Under the pieces are notes generated by a model. That model was not told where the DNA came from, searched no databases, and worked only from the letters and a program-made list of their open reading frames with translations. The translations under genes and the position numbers were made by a program. This document shows positions 34,916-44,260 of a stretch of DNA of 64,000 nt, piece after piece; position 1 is the first letter of the stretch, and each line of letters opens with the position of its first letter. The stretch spans positions 2,170,001 to 2,234,000 of the forward strand of contig NZ_CP126241.1 of assembly GCF_030142075.1 (NCBI RefSeq), written 5' to 3'. This DNA is from Arthrobacter sp. zg-Y20. Lineage in GTDB: Bacteria > Actinomycetota > Actinomycetes > Actinomycetales > Micrococcaceae.

Positions 34916-37900
34916 TAGATCTTCTCCACTGTGACGATGAATTTCCCGCTGTCCTTCTCGTCGTCCGTGACCGTGAGGTCACCGACAACAATCAGGTCCG
35001 CGGTGAGGGTTTCAGCCTTGATCAGGCTGATGTTGGCCTCGAGGGCTGCGGCTTCCGCTTCGCCGGTGCTGATCCGGGTGCGGATGCGGTCGCTGATGTG
35101 CAGGTCCGCGTCGCGGCGGGCCTGCTGGATGGCGCGGATGCCGTCGCGGGCGGTGCCCTCGGCGGCCAGTTCGGGGGTGACCTCGGTGTTCAGCACCAGG
35201 AACCCGCCGCCCGGCAGCACGGCAACGGCCTTGGCCGATTCACCTTCGCCGGACTCCACCACGGTTTCGAGCGTGTACTCGTGCTCTTCAAGGGCGAGCC
35301 CGCCCGCGGTGACCGTGCCGGCGTCGTCCACTGACCAGTCGCCCGATTTGGCGGCCTTGATGGCCGTCTGCACGTTCTTGCCCAGCCGGGGGCCGGCAGC
35401 GCGGGCGTTGACCACGAGCTTCTGGCTGATGCCGAACTCGGCCGGGTCCGCGGACGCGGCGTCTACCAGGCGCACGTTCTTCAGGTTCAGTTCGTCGGCG
35501 ATGATCGCGGCGAACTGGCCCGTAAGGGACTGTGCGTCAGGCGCGACGACGGTCATTTCGGACAGCGGCAGGCGGACCCGCAGGTTCGCGCCCTTGCGCA
35601 GGGAGGAACCCACCGAGGCAATGCGGCGGGTCAGGTCCATCCGTGCCACCAGGTCCGGATCCTTCGGGAACAGGTCCGCATCCGGCCAATCCGTCAGGTG
35701 CACCGAGCGTCCGCCGGTCAGGCCCCGCCAGATTTCCTCACCGATCAGCGGCAGCAGCGGGGCAGCCACGCGGCACACCGTTTCCAGGCACGTGTACAGC
35801 ACGTCGAACGCCTGCGGATCTTCGTCGAAGAACCGGGTGCGGCTGCGGCGGATGTACCAGTTGGTAAGCGTGTCCATGTAGGCGCGCAGGATCTCGCACC
35901 CCACGGACACGTCGTAGGTGTCCAGGGCCGTGGTCATTTCCCGCACCAGGTCGCCGGTGGCGGCGAGCAGGTAGCGGTCCAGCGGCTCGGTGGAGTCGTA
36001 GCGGGCCTTCGCCTCGTAGCCGTTGCCGTTGTTCGCGGCGTTGGTGTACAGGCTGAAGAAGTGCCAGACGTTCCACAGCGGCAGGATGGCCTGGCGGACG
36101 CCGTCGCGGATGCCCTGTTCGGTGACAATCAGGTTGCCGCCGCGCAGGATGGGCGAGGCCATCAGGAACCAGCGCATGGCATCGGAGCCGTCGCGGTCCA
36201 GGACCTCGGACACGTCGGGGTAATTGCGCAGCGACTTGGACATCTTCTGCCCGTCGGAGCCCAGGACAATGCCGTGGCTGCTGACGTTGCGGAACGCCGG
36301 CCGGTCAAACAGTGCGGTGGCGAGCACGTGCAGCGTGTAGAACCAGCCGCGGGTCTGGCCGATGTACTCCACGATGAAGTCGCCCGGGTTGTGGTGCTCG
36401 AACCAGTCGGCGTTCTCCATCGGGTAGTGGACCTGGGCGTACGGCATGGATCCGGAGTCGAACCAGACGTCCAGCACGTCCTCCACGCGGCGCATGGTGG
36501 ACTGGCCCTCTTCCGGGGTGCGGGGGTCGTCCGGGTTGGGCCGGGTCAGCTCGTCGATAAACGGGCGGTGCAGGTCCGGCTTGCCCTCCTTGTTCAGCGG
36601 CAGGCGGCCGAAGTCGGCTTCCATTTCGGCCAGCGAACCGTAAACGTCGGTACGCGGGTAGTTGGGGTCATCCGAAACCCAGACCGGGATGGGGCTGCCC
36701 CAGTAGCGGTTGCGGCTGATGGACCAGTCGCGGGCGTTTTCCAGCCACTTGCCGAACTGGCCGTCCTTGACGTTCTCCGGGATCCAGTTGATCTGCTGGT
36801 TCAGTTCGACCATGCGGTCCTTGATCTTGGTGACCTCCACGAACCAGGAGGAGACGGCCTTGTAGATCAGCGGGTTCCGGCACCGCCAGCAGTGCGGGTA
36901 GCTGTGCTCGTAGCTGGCCTGGCGAAGCAGCCGGCCTTCGGACTTGAGCACCTTGGTGATGGGTTTGTTGGCATCGAAGACCTGCAGGGCGGCGATGTCC
37001 TCCAGCGCGGTCTCGGCGAACATGGGCAGGAACTTGCCGCCCTCGTCCACGGACAGGATCACGGGGATTCCGTTCTCCTCGCAGACCTTCTGGTCATCTT
37101 CACCATAGGCCGGAGCCTGGTGGACAACACCGGTGCCGTCGGTAGTGGTGACGTAATCCGCCGTGACTATCCGCCAGGCGTTTTCGGTGCCCCACTTTTC
37201 GGTGTCGGTGTAGATGTTCCACAGCGGTTCGTACCGCAGCCCGGCAAGGTCCTTGCCCAGGTGCACGGCGCGGACGGAGGCGCGGGCGGCCTCGGCGTCG
37301 TCGTACCCCAGGTCCTTGGCGTAGGAACCGACCAGGTCCTCGGCCAGGAGGAACCGGCCCTCCCCTGCCTGCGTGCCGTTCGGGCCAGCGGGCACGACGG
37401 CGTAGCGGACCTCGGGTCCGACGGCGAGGGCCATGTTGGTGGGCAGGGTCCACGGCGTGGTGGTCCACGCGATGGCTTTGACGCCCTCGAGTTCGGCGGA
37501 GAGTACGTTGTCTCCGGCGACCAGCGGGAACGTGACAGTGACCGTCTGGTCCTGGCGCATCTTGTAGACGTCGTCGTCCATGCGCAGCTCATGGTTGGAC
37601 AGCGGCGTCTCGTCCTTCCAGCAGTACGGAAGCACGCGGAAACCGCTGTAGGTCAGGCCCTTTTCATGCAGGGTCTTAAACGCCCAGATGACCGACTCCA
37701 TGTACTCGACGTTGAGCGTCTTGTAGTCGTTTTCGAAGTCCACCCAGCGGGCCTGGCGGGTGACGTAGTCCTGCCACTCGCCGGAGTACTTCATCACCGA
37801 GGCACGGCACGCATCGTTGAACTTGTCGATGCCCATCTTCTCGATCTGGACCTTGTCGCTCATGCCCAGCTGCTTCATGGCTTCGAGCTCGGCGGGCAGC

Positions 37901-38211
37901 CCGTGGGTGTCCCAGCCGAAGCGGCGTTCCACGCGGCGGCCGCGCTGCGTCTGGTAGCGGGCAACCAGGTCCTTGACGTAGCCGGTCAGCAGGTGGCCGT
38001 AGTGCGGCAGGCCGTTGGCGAAGGGCGGGCCGTCGTAGAAAACAAACTCATTGTCGCCGTCGCGGCCGGCGGGGCGGGCATCGATGGAGGCCTGGAAAGT
38101 GCCGTCCTGGTCCCAGTACTTCAGAACGCGTTCTTCGAGTTCGGGGAACCGGGGCGAGGAGGGGACGGCAGCGCCGTCGCCGGTGCTGGCTTTGGGGTAT
38201 ACAGAAGGCAT
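34915..38211 (-). CDS. ileS: Isoleucyl-tRNA synthetase
   Basis: 1098 residues from the chosen ATG. The HIGH motif appears as [17 protein letters not shown] as [15 protein letters not shown]; an editing domain and a long C-terminal region follow. The length and sequence flavour fit the eukaryote-like type 2 IleS found in actinobacteria, a group with lowered sensitivity to mupirocin. ATG 38211 has AGGA 8 bases before; ATG 38220 directly abuts that site. A T-box leader precedes it. Confidence 0.97.
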   Translation of the reverse strand: MPSVYPKASTGDGAAVPSSPRFPELEERVLKYWDQDGTFQASIDARPAGRDGDNEFVFYDGPPFANGLPHYGHLLTGYVKDLVARYQTQRGRRVERRFGWDTHGLPAELEAMKQLGMSDKVQIEKMGIDKFNDACRASVMKYSGEWQDYVTRQARWVDFENDYKTLNVEYMESVIWAFKTLHEKGLTYSGFRVLPYCWKDETPLSNHELRMDDDVYKMRQDQTVTVTFPLVAGDNVLSAELEGVKAIAWTTTPWTLPTNMALAVGPEVRYAVVPAGPNGTQAGEGRFLLAEDLVGSYAKDLGYDDAEAARASVRAVHLGKDLAGLRYEPLWNIYTDTEKWGTENAWRIVTADYVTTTDGTGVVHQAPAYGEDDQKVCEENGIPVILSVDEGGKFLPMFAETALEDIAALQVFDANKPITKVLKSEGRLLRQASYEHSYPHCWRCRNPLIYKAVSSWFVEVTKIKDRMVELNQQINWIPENVKDGQFGKWLENARDWSISRNRYWGSPIPVWVSDDPNYPRTDVYGSLAEMEADFGRLPLNKEGKPDLHRPFIDELTRPNPDDPRTPEEGQSTMRRVEDVLDVWFDSGSMPYAQVHYPMENADWFEHHNPGDFIVEYIGQTRGWFYTLHVLATALFDRPAFRNVSSHGIVLGSDGQKMSKSLRNYPDVSEVLDRDGSDAMRWFLMASPILRGGNLIVTEQGIRDGVRQAILPLWNVWHFFSLYTNAANNGNGYEAKARYDSTEPLDRYLLAATGDLVREMTTALDTYDVSVGCEILRAYMDTLTNWYIRRSRTRFFDEDPQAFDVLYTCLETVCRVAAPLLPLIGEEIWRGLTGGRSVHLTDWPDADLFPKDPDLVARMDLTRRIASVGSSLRKGANLRVRLPLSEMTVVAPDAQSLTGQFAAIIADELNLKNVRLVDAASADPAEFGISQKLVVNARAAGPRLGKNVQTAIKAAKSGDWSVDDAGTVTAGGLALEEHEYTLETVVESGEGESAKAVAVLPGGGFLVLNTEVTPELAAEGTARDGIRAIQQARRDADLHISDRIRTRISTGEAEAAALEANISLIKAETLTADLIVVGDLTVTDDEKDSGKFIVTVEKI

Positions 38212-38269
38212 TTTCGACATCCTGGTAGCGGCAAGTAAATCTGGCTGTGGAATTCAGGATGCGAGGGCG

Positions 38270-38484
38270 GCGTTTCCGGACCGGCCCGAAGGACGGCGGT
38301 AAACCGCGGTACCACCTCGCTTGCCGCCGTGTGCACACCGGCCGTGGCCGGGATACGCGCGACTGCCGCTCGTTGACTGCTGTGACGGGCTTACCCGTCC
38401 GGTTCTACTGGGCCTGCCGCCGTACGTTTGGCTGCCTGCTGTTCTTCCGGAAGCTCACCGGTGATGGCCGGGTCAGTGCTGCTT
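38270..38484 (-). promoter_or_regulatory. T-box riboswitch leader of ileS
   Basis: The minus strand has the conserved T-box AGGTGGTACCGCG at 38317-38305, and about 145 bases earlier a stem I element with the isoleucine specifier ATC (38465-38463) followed by ACCGGTGAGCTTCCGG and AAGAAC, typical of actinobacterial ileS leaders. Uncharged tRNA-Ile would pair with specifier and T-box and switch on expression. No U-tract follows the T-box region, so control may be at translation, as reported for actinobacterial ileS T-boxes; I did not model the sequestering helix. Confidence 0.9.
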
Positions 38485-38490
38485 CGCACA

Positions 38491-38520
38491 AGTTTAGGCC
38501 ACGCCCGCGCCGGTTGTCGA
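38491..38520 (-). promoter_or_regulatory. Promoter of the T-box/ileS transcript
   Basis: TCGACA (38520-38515) and TAAACT (38496-38491) with an 18-base spacer, five and four matches to the sigma-A consensus, placed about 7 bases before the expected T-box leader start. Confidence 0.6.
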
Positions 38521-38610
38521 AGCACTGCCCCTGGCAGGCGAACCGGGCGCGGCGAAAGCCTGCCCACCGCGTCTGCCGCGGGGGCAGGCCCTCGCCCGGT
38601 TACTGCCCGG

Positions 38611-39369
38611 TTACTGCCCGGTGCGGATGACTTTGTGCTGGGCCGCCTGGGCCAGCGGGCGCAGCACAACCTGGTCCAGGTTCACGTGGTGCGGCAGGTT
38701 CAGGGAAAAGGCCATCACTTCGGCGACGTCCTCGGCGGTGAGGGGCTTCTCCACTCCGGCGTACACCTTGTCGGCCGCGGCCGGATCGCCCAGCCGGTTC
38801 AGGGAGAACTCCTCGGTCCGCACCATGCCGGGGGCAATCTCGATGACGCGCACGTTGTGCTCGGCTTCCTCCAGCCGCAGGGTCCGTGCAAGCATTTCCT
38901 CGCCCGACTTGGCCGCGCAGTAGCCGGCGCCACCCTCATAGGCAGTGGACGCCGCCGTCGAGGTCAGCAGCAGCACCGAGCCGCGTCCGCTGTCCCGCAG
39001 GGCGGGGAGGAAAGCCTGGGTCATCCGCAGGGCCCCGAGGACGTTGACGTCGTACATCCGCTGCCAGTCGCTGATGCTTCCGGTGGCCACCGGGTCCAGT
39101 CCGAAGGCTCCGCCTGCGTTGTTGATCAGGGCATCCACTCCCCCGTCCGCCAGGACCGCGCTGGCCAGCCGGGCCACGGAGGCGTCATCGGTGACGTCCG
39201 CTGCCATGGCGACGGCGCCGGTCTCCTCTGCGAGCGCCTGCAGCCGGTCTGCGCGGCGGGCCACCGCCACCACGTCCCAGCCCGAGGCACGCAGCGCCCG
39301 CACTGCGGCGGCTCCAATGCCTGAACTTGCTCCGGTTACTACGGCCCGCTTGGGTGTGATCTCAGTCAT
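38611..39369 (-). CDS. SDR-family NAD(P)-dependent oxidoreductase
   Basis: 252-residue classical SDR: TGASSGIGAAAV cofactor loop, NNAGGAFGLDP, the serine in LLLTSTAAS, and Y-x-x-x-K in GYCAAKSGEE. The serine dehydrogenase/YdfG type (NADP-dependent 3-hydroxy acid dehydrogenase) is a plausible match because of the overall length and LGDPAAADKVYAG region, but the substrate is not certain. It starts 10 bases after the DUF559 stop on the same strand. Confidence 0.88.
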   Translation of the reverse strand: MTEITPKRAVVTGASSGIGAAAVRALRASGWDVVAVARRADRLQALAEETGAVAMAADVTDDASVARLASAVLADGGVDALINNAGGAFGLDPVATGSISDWQRMYDVNVLGALRMTQAFLPALRDSGRGSVLLLTSTAASTAYEGGAGYCAAKSGEEMLARTLRLEEAEHNVRVIEIAPGMVRTEEFSLNRLGDPAAADKVYAGVEKPLTAEDVAEVMAFSLNLPHHVNLDQVVLRPLAQAAQHKVIRTGQ

Positions 39370-39379
39370 GGGAGCTACT

Positions 39380-40471
39380 TTAGCCAGCGTTTGCCTCTTC
39401 CCCGTGTTCGTTACGGACCAGTTCGTGTAGGCGCGGGGCGGGACTGTGCCTGCCCGGCGGCGGTTTGTTGCCGGGGTCGGACTGTGCCTGCCCGGCGGCG
39501 ATTTGTTGCCGGGGCCGTCCGGTCCGTACCGGGCCGTTTCGATCCGGGCCCAGCAGGCCGGCGCCTGCCGCATCCGGGCCCAGACCGCTGGCGCCTGCCG
39601 CATCCGGGCCCAGACCGCTGGCGCCTGCCGCATCCGGTCCCAGACGGGGGTAGAGCGGATTCCAAGTCCGGCACGTGCGATGTACCAGTTCGATGAATCT
39701 GCCCGGACTGTGCAGGATCATCTCGGCAGTAACCCGTAAGGTGACCAATCCGCCGGAGGTCGAGCAGTTCCAGCGCTGCCGGTCTTTCCGGTATTCCGTC
39801 CGCCCGCTGTGGAAGGCGTAGCCGTCAATCTCAACGATCAACCATCCGTCAATGAGGAAATCCACGCGGCCTACTCCGGGCAGCAGCACCTCCTCCTGCG
39901 GGCGGAAACCGGCGGCAAGGAGGTGGAACCGGGCACAGACCTCCAGAGGGGAGGCAGTCGTCCGGCGCACGGTTTCAAGCAGTCGGGCGATTCGCCAGTC
40001 CCTCGGTCCTGAAAATTCCTGTTTCAGGGTTTCCAGCCCCACGGCGTTGCAGACCACGGCGGACTCAGCGATCACCAGGGCTTCCACGCTGGGAAGACAG
40101 CGGAACGCGTCGCGGACAATCTCCCGGGGTGCTGCTATCAGCCGGTGGCCCGAGCGGCGCCCACGATGCAGCACTGCGTCCGGGAGGGTGAGTGCCCTGT
40201 CGCACCGGAGATGAACCGTGCCGGCCGGTGCCAGCACCCACCAGCCCAAGAGGGAGGCCGCGGAAACGCAGGAGACCGATGCCCCGTTGCAGGCCGCCCC
40301 AATCAGGGCCGGATCGGCACCTTCCAATGCCAGGAGGCCCCGACCAACATGCCGAAGCAGCCCGGAACGCACGGCCGCATCCACCTGCCGCTGGGAAAAC
40401 CCGTTTGCTATGAGGGTGCGTTGCCTGGCCAGACAGTGCCTGGACCTGAGGAACGCCTCGAGTTGCTGCAT
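39380..40471 (-). CDS. AbiEi-like N-terminus plus DUF559 nuclease-like domain, with repeat-derived tail
   Basis: 363 residues. Residues 1-50 look like the winged-helix AbiEi-type antitoxin domain (ANGFSQRQVDAAVRSGLLRH). Residues 185-265 form the DUF559 Vsr/PD-(D/E)XK-like fold, with VDFLIDGWLIVEIDGYAFH carrying the acidic residues and RKDRQRWN after. From about residue 275 on the tail is coded by tandem repeats (decapeptide GPDAAGASGL and a 38-bp unit read in two frames), so it is probably not functional protein. No toxin gene is adjacent. Function unknown; common as solitary genes in actinobacteria. Confidence 0.8.
   Translation of the reverse strand: MQQLEAFLRSRHCLARQRTLIANGFSQRQVDAAVRSGLLRHVGRGLLALEGADPALIGAACNGASVSCVSAASLLGWWVLAPAGTVHLRCDRALTLPDAVLHRGRRSGHRLIAAPREIVRDAFRCLPSVEALVIAESAVVCNAVGLETLKQEFSGPRDWRIARLLETVRRTTASPLEVCARFHLLAAGFRPQEEVLLPGVGRVDFLIDGWLIVEIDGYAFHSGRTEYRKDRQRWNCSTSGGLVTLRVTAEMILHSPGRFIELVHRTCRTWNPLYPRLGPDAAGASGLGPDAAGASGLGPDAAGAGLLGPDRNGPVRTGRPRQQIAAGQAQSDPGNKPPPGRHSPAPRLHELVRNEHGEEANAG
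39441..39516. repeat. 38-bp tandem repeat, two copies
   Basis: 39441-39478 and 39479-39516 differ at two positions. Unit begins GGACTGTGCCTGCCCGGCGG. As 38 is not a multiple of three, the DUF559 frame crosses the two copies in different phases (QQIAAGQAQSD and then NKPPPGRHSP). Confidence 0.85.
39541..39646. repeat. 30-bp tandem repeat in the DUF559 gene, about 3.5 copies
   Basis: Units begin at 39541, 39571, 39601 and 39631 (last partial). The middle two are identical (CATCCGGGCCCAGACCGCTG then GCGCCTGCCG). They code GPDAAGASGL decapeptides on the minus strand. Confidence 0.88.
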
Positions 40472-40632
40472 TCCGCCACCCTCTCAGTTGCACTCGTCTA
40501 CCGGTCGAGCAGTGAACTGTCATGTGAGGGAACGGACTGCATCGTGGCCTATTCCTCTGCTCTGGAGGGACAGCGACCAACCCGGCCGGCCTCGAAACTG
40601 AGCTCTTTCCCGGCCGCACCCGGGTTCCTCTT

Positions 40633-40738
40633 CCCCTCTCCCGGCTGCTTCCCTACCTGAACTTCCCACGCTCTGGGACTGCTGTTACTGATGGGGTCAC
40701 AGCAGCCACATCCGTACCGAAGCGTGGGAAATTCCAGG
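40633..40738. repeat. 106-bp repeat with inverted arms, copy 1
   Basis: About 95% identical to the copy at 40901-41006 (five differences). Inside are 10-bp arms TTCCCACGCT (40663-40672) and AGCGTGGGAA (40721-40730) separated by 48 bases. This copy can also form an inner CTGCTGT/ACAGCAG stem. Confidence 0.85.
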
Positions 40739-40794
40739 CACGCGATCGGGCTGGAACCATCCTGGGCACAAGCCGGACTCTATCTCCATATCTC

Positions 40795-40880
40795 CCCACT
40801 CCCGGCCGGCTCTCTGCCCGTCCTCCCCCACTCCCGGCCGTCTCTCTGCCCGTCCTCCCCCACTCCCGGCCGTCTCCCGC
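40795..40880. repeat. Imperfect C-rich tandem repeat of about 31 bp
   Basis: Two full units (about 40811-40840 and 40841-40872), each running TCTCTGCCCGTCCTCCCCCA then CTCCCGGCCG, with partial units at both sides. It fills the gap between the two 106-bp repeats. Confidence 0.7.
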
Positions 40881-40900
40881 AGCCGCACCCTGGTCCTTGT

Positions 40901-41006
40901 CCCCTCTCCCGGCAGCTTCCCTACCTGAACTTCCCACGCTCTGGGACTCCTGTGACTGATGGGGTCCCAACAGCCACATCCGTACCGAAGCGTGGGAAAT
41001 TCCAGG
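40901..41006. repeat. 106-bp repeat with inverted arms, copy 2
   Basis: Direct-orientation partner of 40633-40738, 268 bp further. Arms TTCCCACGCT (40931-40940) and AGCGTGGGAA (40989-40998) are unchanged. This copy can form an inner TGGGAC/GTCCCA stem that copy 1 lacks. Confidence 0.85.
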
Positions 41007-41080
41007 GCCCTCGGCCGGGAGCGCCTTGGCAACAAGCCTGCCCTGGGGCTCCGACACCGCTAGGGCCCGGCATGGGCAAC

Positions 41081-41155
41081 CCTGCCCTGCACTGCCCTGC
41101 CCTGCCCTGCCCTGCCCTGCACTGCCCTGCCCTGCCCTGCACTGCCCTGCCCTGC
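41081..41155. repeat. Pentanucleotide microsatellite (CCTGC), 15 units
   Basis: Exactly 75 bases made of twelve CCTGC and three ACTGC units. It ends 5 bases before the stop codon of the DUF488 gene (minus strand), so it lies in that gene's 3' untranslated region. Slippage of the array would not alter the protein. Confidence 0.92.
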
Positions 41156-41160
41156 GAGCC

Positions 41161-41544
41161 CTACGCCCCCGGACCGGGAACGGCCAGCAGATAGTCCCGC
41201 AGCACCACTGCTTCGTTCTCTTTCTCGTTCCGCGCCCCGTACAGCAGCACGGTATCCGGCCGGGACCGGCACTCGAGGTTGAAGTCTGCCACCCCGGGAT
41301 TGTCCGCAAGTTCGGCCCGGTAGCGCTGCACAAACTCCTCCCAGCGCTCCGGACGGTGGCCGAACCATTTGCGCAGGCCGGTGCTGGGCGCCACGTCCTT
41401 CAGCCATTCATCCAGGCTCGCCTTTTCCTTGGACACCCCGCGCGGCCACAGCCTGTCCACCAGGACCCGGAACCCGCCGTCGGGCGGTTCATAGATCCGC
41501 CGGATCCGCACGTTCCAGGATGAGGATTCCCTGCTGGCAGCCAT
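41161..41544 (-). CDS. DUF488 family protein (YeaO-like)
   Basis: 127 residues. RVLVDRLWPRGVSKEKASLDEWLKDVAPS and YRAELADNP are the well-conserved DUF488 patterns, and the length is usual. Crystal structures of relatives exist but no function is settled. The stop is next to the CCTGC microsatellite; the gene is divergent from valS with 75 bases between starts. Confidence 0.9.
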   Translation of the reverse strand: MAASRESSSWNVRIRRIYEPPDGGFRVLVDRLWPRGVSKEKASLDEWLKDVAPSTGLRKWFGHRPERWEEFVQRYRAELADNPGVADFNLECRSRPDTVLLYGARNEKENEAVVLRDYLLAVPGPGA

Positions 41545-41619
41545 ACCGGGATGCTACTGCCGGCGAACCCGGTCCCGACAGTGCCGCAGAGCATAGGCCT
41601 GCATGGAAGAATGGAAACC

Positions 41620-44247
41620 ATGGCTGAACATATCCCGGGCACAGACACGCCCGACAACGCACCCAAGACCGTTTCCGTCCCCGACAAGCCCGCCCTTGAG
41701 GGGCTCGAGTCCAAGCTGAGCCGCCGCTGGCGCGAGGAGGGAACGTACGCGTTTAATCCGGACACCGTCCGGGAGCAGGTCTACTCCATCGACACTCCCC
41801 CGCCCACGGCCTCCGGTTCGCTCCACGTGGGACACATGTTCTCCTACACGCAGACCGACGTCATGGCCCGCTACCAGCGCATGACCGGCAAGAACGTGTT
41901 CTACCCCATGGGCTGGGACGACAACGGGCTGCCCACCGAACGCCGCGTGCAGAACTACTACGGCGTGCGCTGCGACCCCACCAAGCCGTACGACGCCGAC
42001 TACCGCCCGCCGGCCAAGGCCGCGAAGAACCAGCGGGATTTCGACGTCGTCTCCCGCCGGAACTTCATCGAACTGTGCGAGGAACTGGCCGTGGAGGATG
42101 AGAAGGTCTTCGAGGACCTCTTCTCCACCCTGGGCCTGTCCGTGGACTGGAACCGGACCTACCGCACCATCGATGACCACTCCCGAGCCGTCAGCCAGCG
42201 CGCCTTTTTGGACAACCTGCGGGCCGGCGACGCGTACATGGCCGAAGCCCCCACCCTCTGGGACGTCACGTTCCGCACCGCCGTGGCCCAGGCCGAACTG
42301 GAAGACCGCGAGCAGCCCGGCGCCTACCACCGCATCAGCTTCCATGCCCCCGACGGCGAGAAGATCTTCATCGAGACCACGCGTCCCGAACTGCTGCCGG
42401 CCTGCGTGGCACTGGTGGCGCACCCCGACGACGAGCGGTACCAGCGCCTGTTCGGCACCACGGTGAAGTCCCCGCTGTTCGACGTCGAGGTTGAGGTGAA
42501 GGCGCATCCGCTGGCCAAGCCGGACAAGGGCTCCGGCATCGCCATGATCTGCACCTTCGGCGACCTCACCGACGTGACCTGGTGGCGTGAACTGAACCTG
42601 CCCACCCGCGCCGTGATCGGCCGTGACGGCCGCATCCTCGCCGATACTCCGGAGTGGATTGCCACGGAGAAGGCGAAGGAAAACTACGCCGCCCTCGCCG
42701 CCAAGACGGTGTTCAGCGCCAAAGAGACCGTCGTGGAGATGCTGCGCGAAAGCGGCGACCTCGACGGCGAGCCCAAGAAGATCACCCACCCGGTCAACTT
42801 CTTCGAAAAGGGCGACAAGCCCCTCGAAGTGGTCACCAGCCGCCAGTGGTACATCCGCAACGGAGGCCGCGACGAGGAGCGCCGCGAACGCCTGATTGCC
42901 CGGGGCAAGGAAATCGACTTCCACCCGGCATTCATGCGCTCCCGCTACGAGAACTGGATCGAGGGCCTGAACGGCGACTGGCTGGTCTCCCGCCAGCGCT
43001 TCTTCGGCGTTCCGGTGCCGGTCTGGTACCCGCTGGACGCATCCGGCAACCCGGACTATGACCACCCCGTGCTGCCGGCATCAGAGTCCCTGCCGGTGGA
43101 TCCCGCCGCCGAAGCTGCGCCCGGGTACGAGGAGTCCCAGCGGAACCAGCCCGGCGGGTTCATCGGCGACGCCGACGTCCTGGATACCTGGGCCACTTCC
43201 TCGCTGACCCCGCAGATTGTGGGCGGCTGGAGCGTGGAGGAAGACCTGTTTGCCAAGGTCTTCCCGTTCGACCTCCGTCCGCAGGGCCACGACATCATCC
43301 GGACCTGGCTGTTCTCCTCCGTAGTGCGCGCGGACGCCCTGAACGCCGCCGCACCCTGGAAGCACGCCGCGATTTCCGGCTGGATCCTGGACCCGGACCG
43401 CAAGAAGATGTCGAAGTCCAAGGGCAACGTGGTGGTTCCCACCGATGTGCTCAACGAATACGGCTCCGATGCGGTGCGCTACTGGGCGGCCTCTGCCAAG
43501 CTGGGCGCGGACACCGCGTACGAGATTGCGCAGATGAAGATCGGCCGCCGGCTGGCCATCAAGCTGCTCAACGCCTCCAAGTTCGTCCTGAACCTGGGCG
43601 CCACGGAGAAGAACGTGGCGCTGGATGACGCCTCGGTGATCACCAACGCACTGGACCTGGCACTGCTTGCCCAGCTGACCGACGTCGTCAACGCGGCCAC
43701 CAGCGCCTTTGAACGCTACGATTACGCCAAGGCACTGCAGCTGACGGAGTCCTTCTTCTGGTCCTTCACCGATGACTACGTGGAGCTGATCAAGGACCGC
43801 GCCTACGGAGCCGCAGGAGACGCGGAGCAGGCCTCGGTGCTGGCCACCCTGGCCACCACCCTGGATTCGCTGCTGCGCCTGTTCGCACCGTTCCTGCCCT
43901 TCGCCACCGAAGAGGTCTGGGGCTGGTGGCGCGCCGGCTCGGTGCACCGGGCACCGTGGCCGAACGTGGACGGCCTGTCCACGGCCGTGGCAGACGCCGA
44001 CGCCGGGATCCTGGGAACGGTCGCCGCCGCCCTGGGCGGCATCCGCAAGGCCAAGTCCGAAGCCAAGGTCAAGCAGCGCACCGAGGTCCTCAAGGCCACG
44101 GTAACGGCTCCGGAAGGGGCCGTGGCGCGGCTGCGTGCCGGCTCCGCCGATCTGAAGGCCGCCGGCAATGTCCGCGAACTGAACCTGTCCGTCGGCGAGG
44201 GCGAGCTGACCGTCTCCGACGTCGAACTGGCACCGCCCGCGGAGTAG
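41620..44247 (+). CDS. valS: Valyl-tRNA synthetase
   Basis: 875 residues. The HIGH motif appears in TASGSLHVGHMFSYTQ, KMSKS in DRKKMSKSKGNVVVP, followed by the anticodon-binding domain and a short C-terminal coiled coil (IRKAKSEAKVKQRTEVL). An editing domain lies between. ATG 41620 was chosen (GGAAG 10 bases before); ATG 41611 is the alternative. No T-box was seen before it. Ends at a clear terminator. Confidence 0.96.
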   Translation: MAEHIPGTDTPDNAPKTVSVPDKPALEGLESKLSRRWREEGTYAFNPDTVREQVYSIDTPPPTASGSLHVGHMFSYTQTDVMARYQRMTGKNVFYPMGWDDNGLPTERRVQNYYGVRCDPTKPYDADYRPPAKAAKNQRDFDVVSRRNFIELCEELAVEDEKVFEDLFSTLGLSVDWNRTYRTIDDHSRAVSQRAFLDNLRAGDAYMAEAPTLWDVTFRTAVAQAELEDREQPGAYHRISFHAPDGEKIFIETTRPELLPACVALVAHPDDERYQRLFGTTVKSPLFDVEVEVKAHPLAKPDKGSGIAMICTFGDLTDVTWWRELNLPTRAVIGRDGRILADTPEWIATEKAKENYAALAAKTVFSAKETVVEMLRESGDLDGEPKKITHPVNFFEKGDKPLEVVTSRQWYIRNGGRDEERRERLIARGKEIDFHPAFMRSRYENWIEGLNGDWLVSRQRFFGVPVPVWYPLDASGNPDYDHPVLPASESLPVDPAAEAAPGYEESQRNQPGGFIGDADVLDTWATSSLTPQIVGGWSVEEDLFAKVFPFDLRPQGHDIIRTWLFSSVVRADALNAAAPWKHAAISGWILDPDRKKMSKSKGNVVVPTDVLNEYGSDAVRYWAASAKLGADTAYEIAQMKIGRRLAIKLLNASKFVLNLGATEKNVALDDASVITNALDLALLAQLTDVVNAATSAFERYDYAKALQLTESFFWSFTDDYVELIKDRAYGAAGDAEQASVLATLATTLDSLLRLFAPFLPFATEEVWGWWRAGSVHRAPWPNVDGLSTAVADADAGILGTVAAALGGIRKAKSEAKVKQRTEVLKATVTAPEGAVARLRAGSADLKAAGNVRELNLSVGEGELTVSDVELAPPAE

Positions 44248-44260
44248 CAGGTACGCAAAT

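Larger units (their letters stand above)
40472..41160. other. Non-coding accessory region rich in repeats
   Basis: 689 bases with open frames on several strands but no recognisable protein. It holds a pair of 106-bp repeats (40633-40738, 40901-41006), an imperfect 30-32-bp C-rich tandem repeat between them (40795-40880), and a pentanucleotide array (41081-41155). The first 160 bases probably contain the DUF559 promoter on the minus strand. No transposase or tRNA is present. Confidence 0.7.

Noticed and set aside
38611-39633. Longer SDR start at 39633
   Set aside because: The extension is coded by the 30-bp and 38-bp repeats in another frame of the DUF559 gene. The ATG at 39369 directly precedes the cofactor-binding motif.
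39380-40471. AbiEi/AbiEii toxin-antitoxin system
   Set aside because: Only the AbiEi-like winged helix is seen, fused to DUF559. No nucleotidyltransferase toxin gene is adjacent, so a toxin-antitoxin call is not supported.
40633-41006. Insertion sequence or its remnant
   Set aside because: The 106-bp units have inner arms but no transposase frame and no clear target duplication in the window.
40653-41333. Protein-coding gene in the repeat region on the minus strand
   Set aside because: The frame crosses both 106-bp repeats and the CCTGC array and overlaps DUF488; its product is low complexity with no family match.
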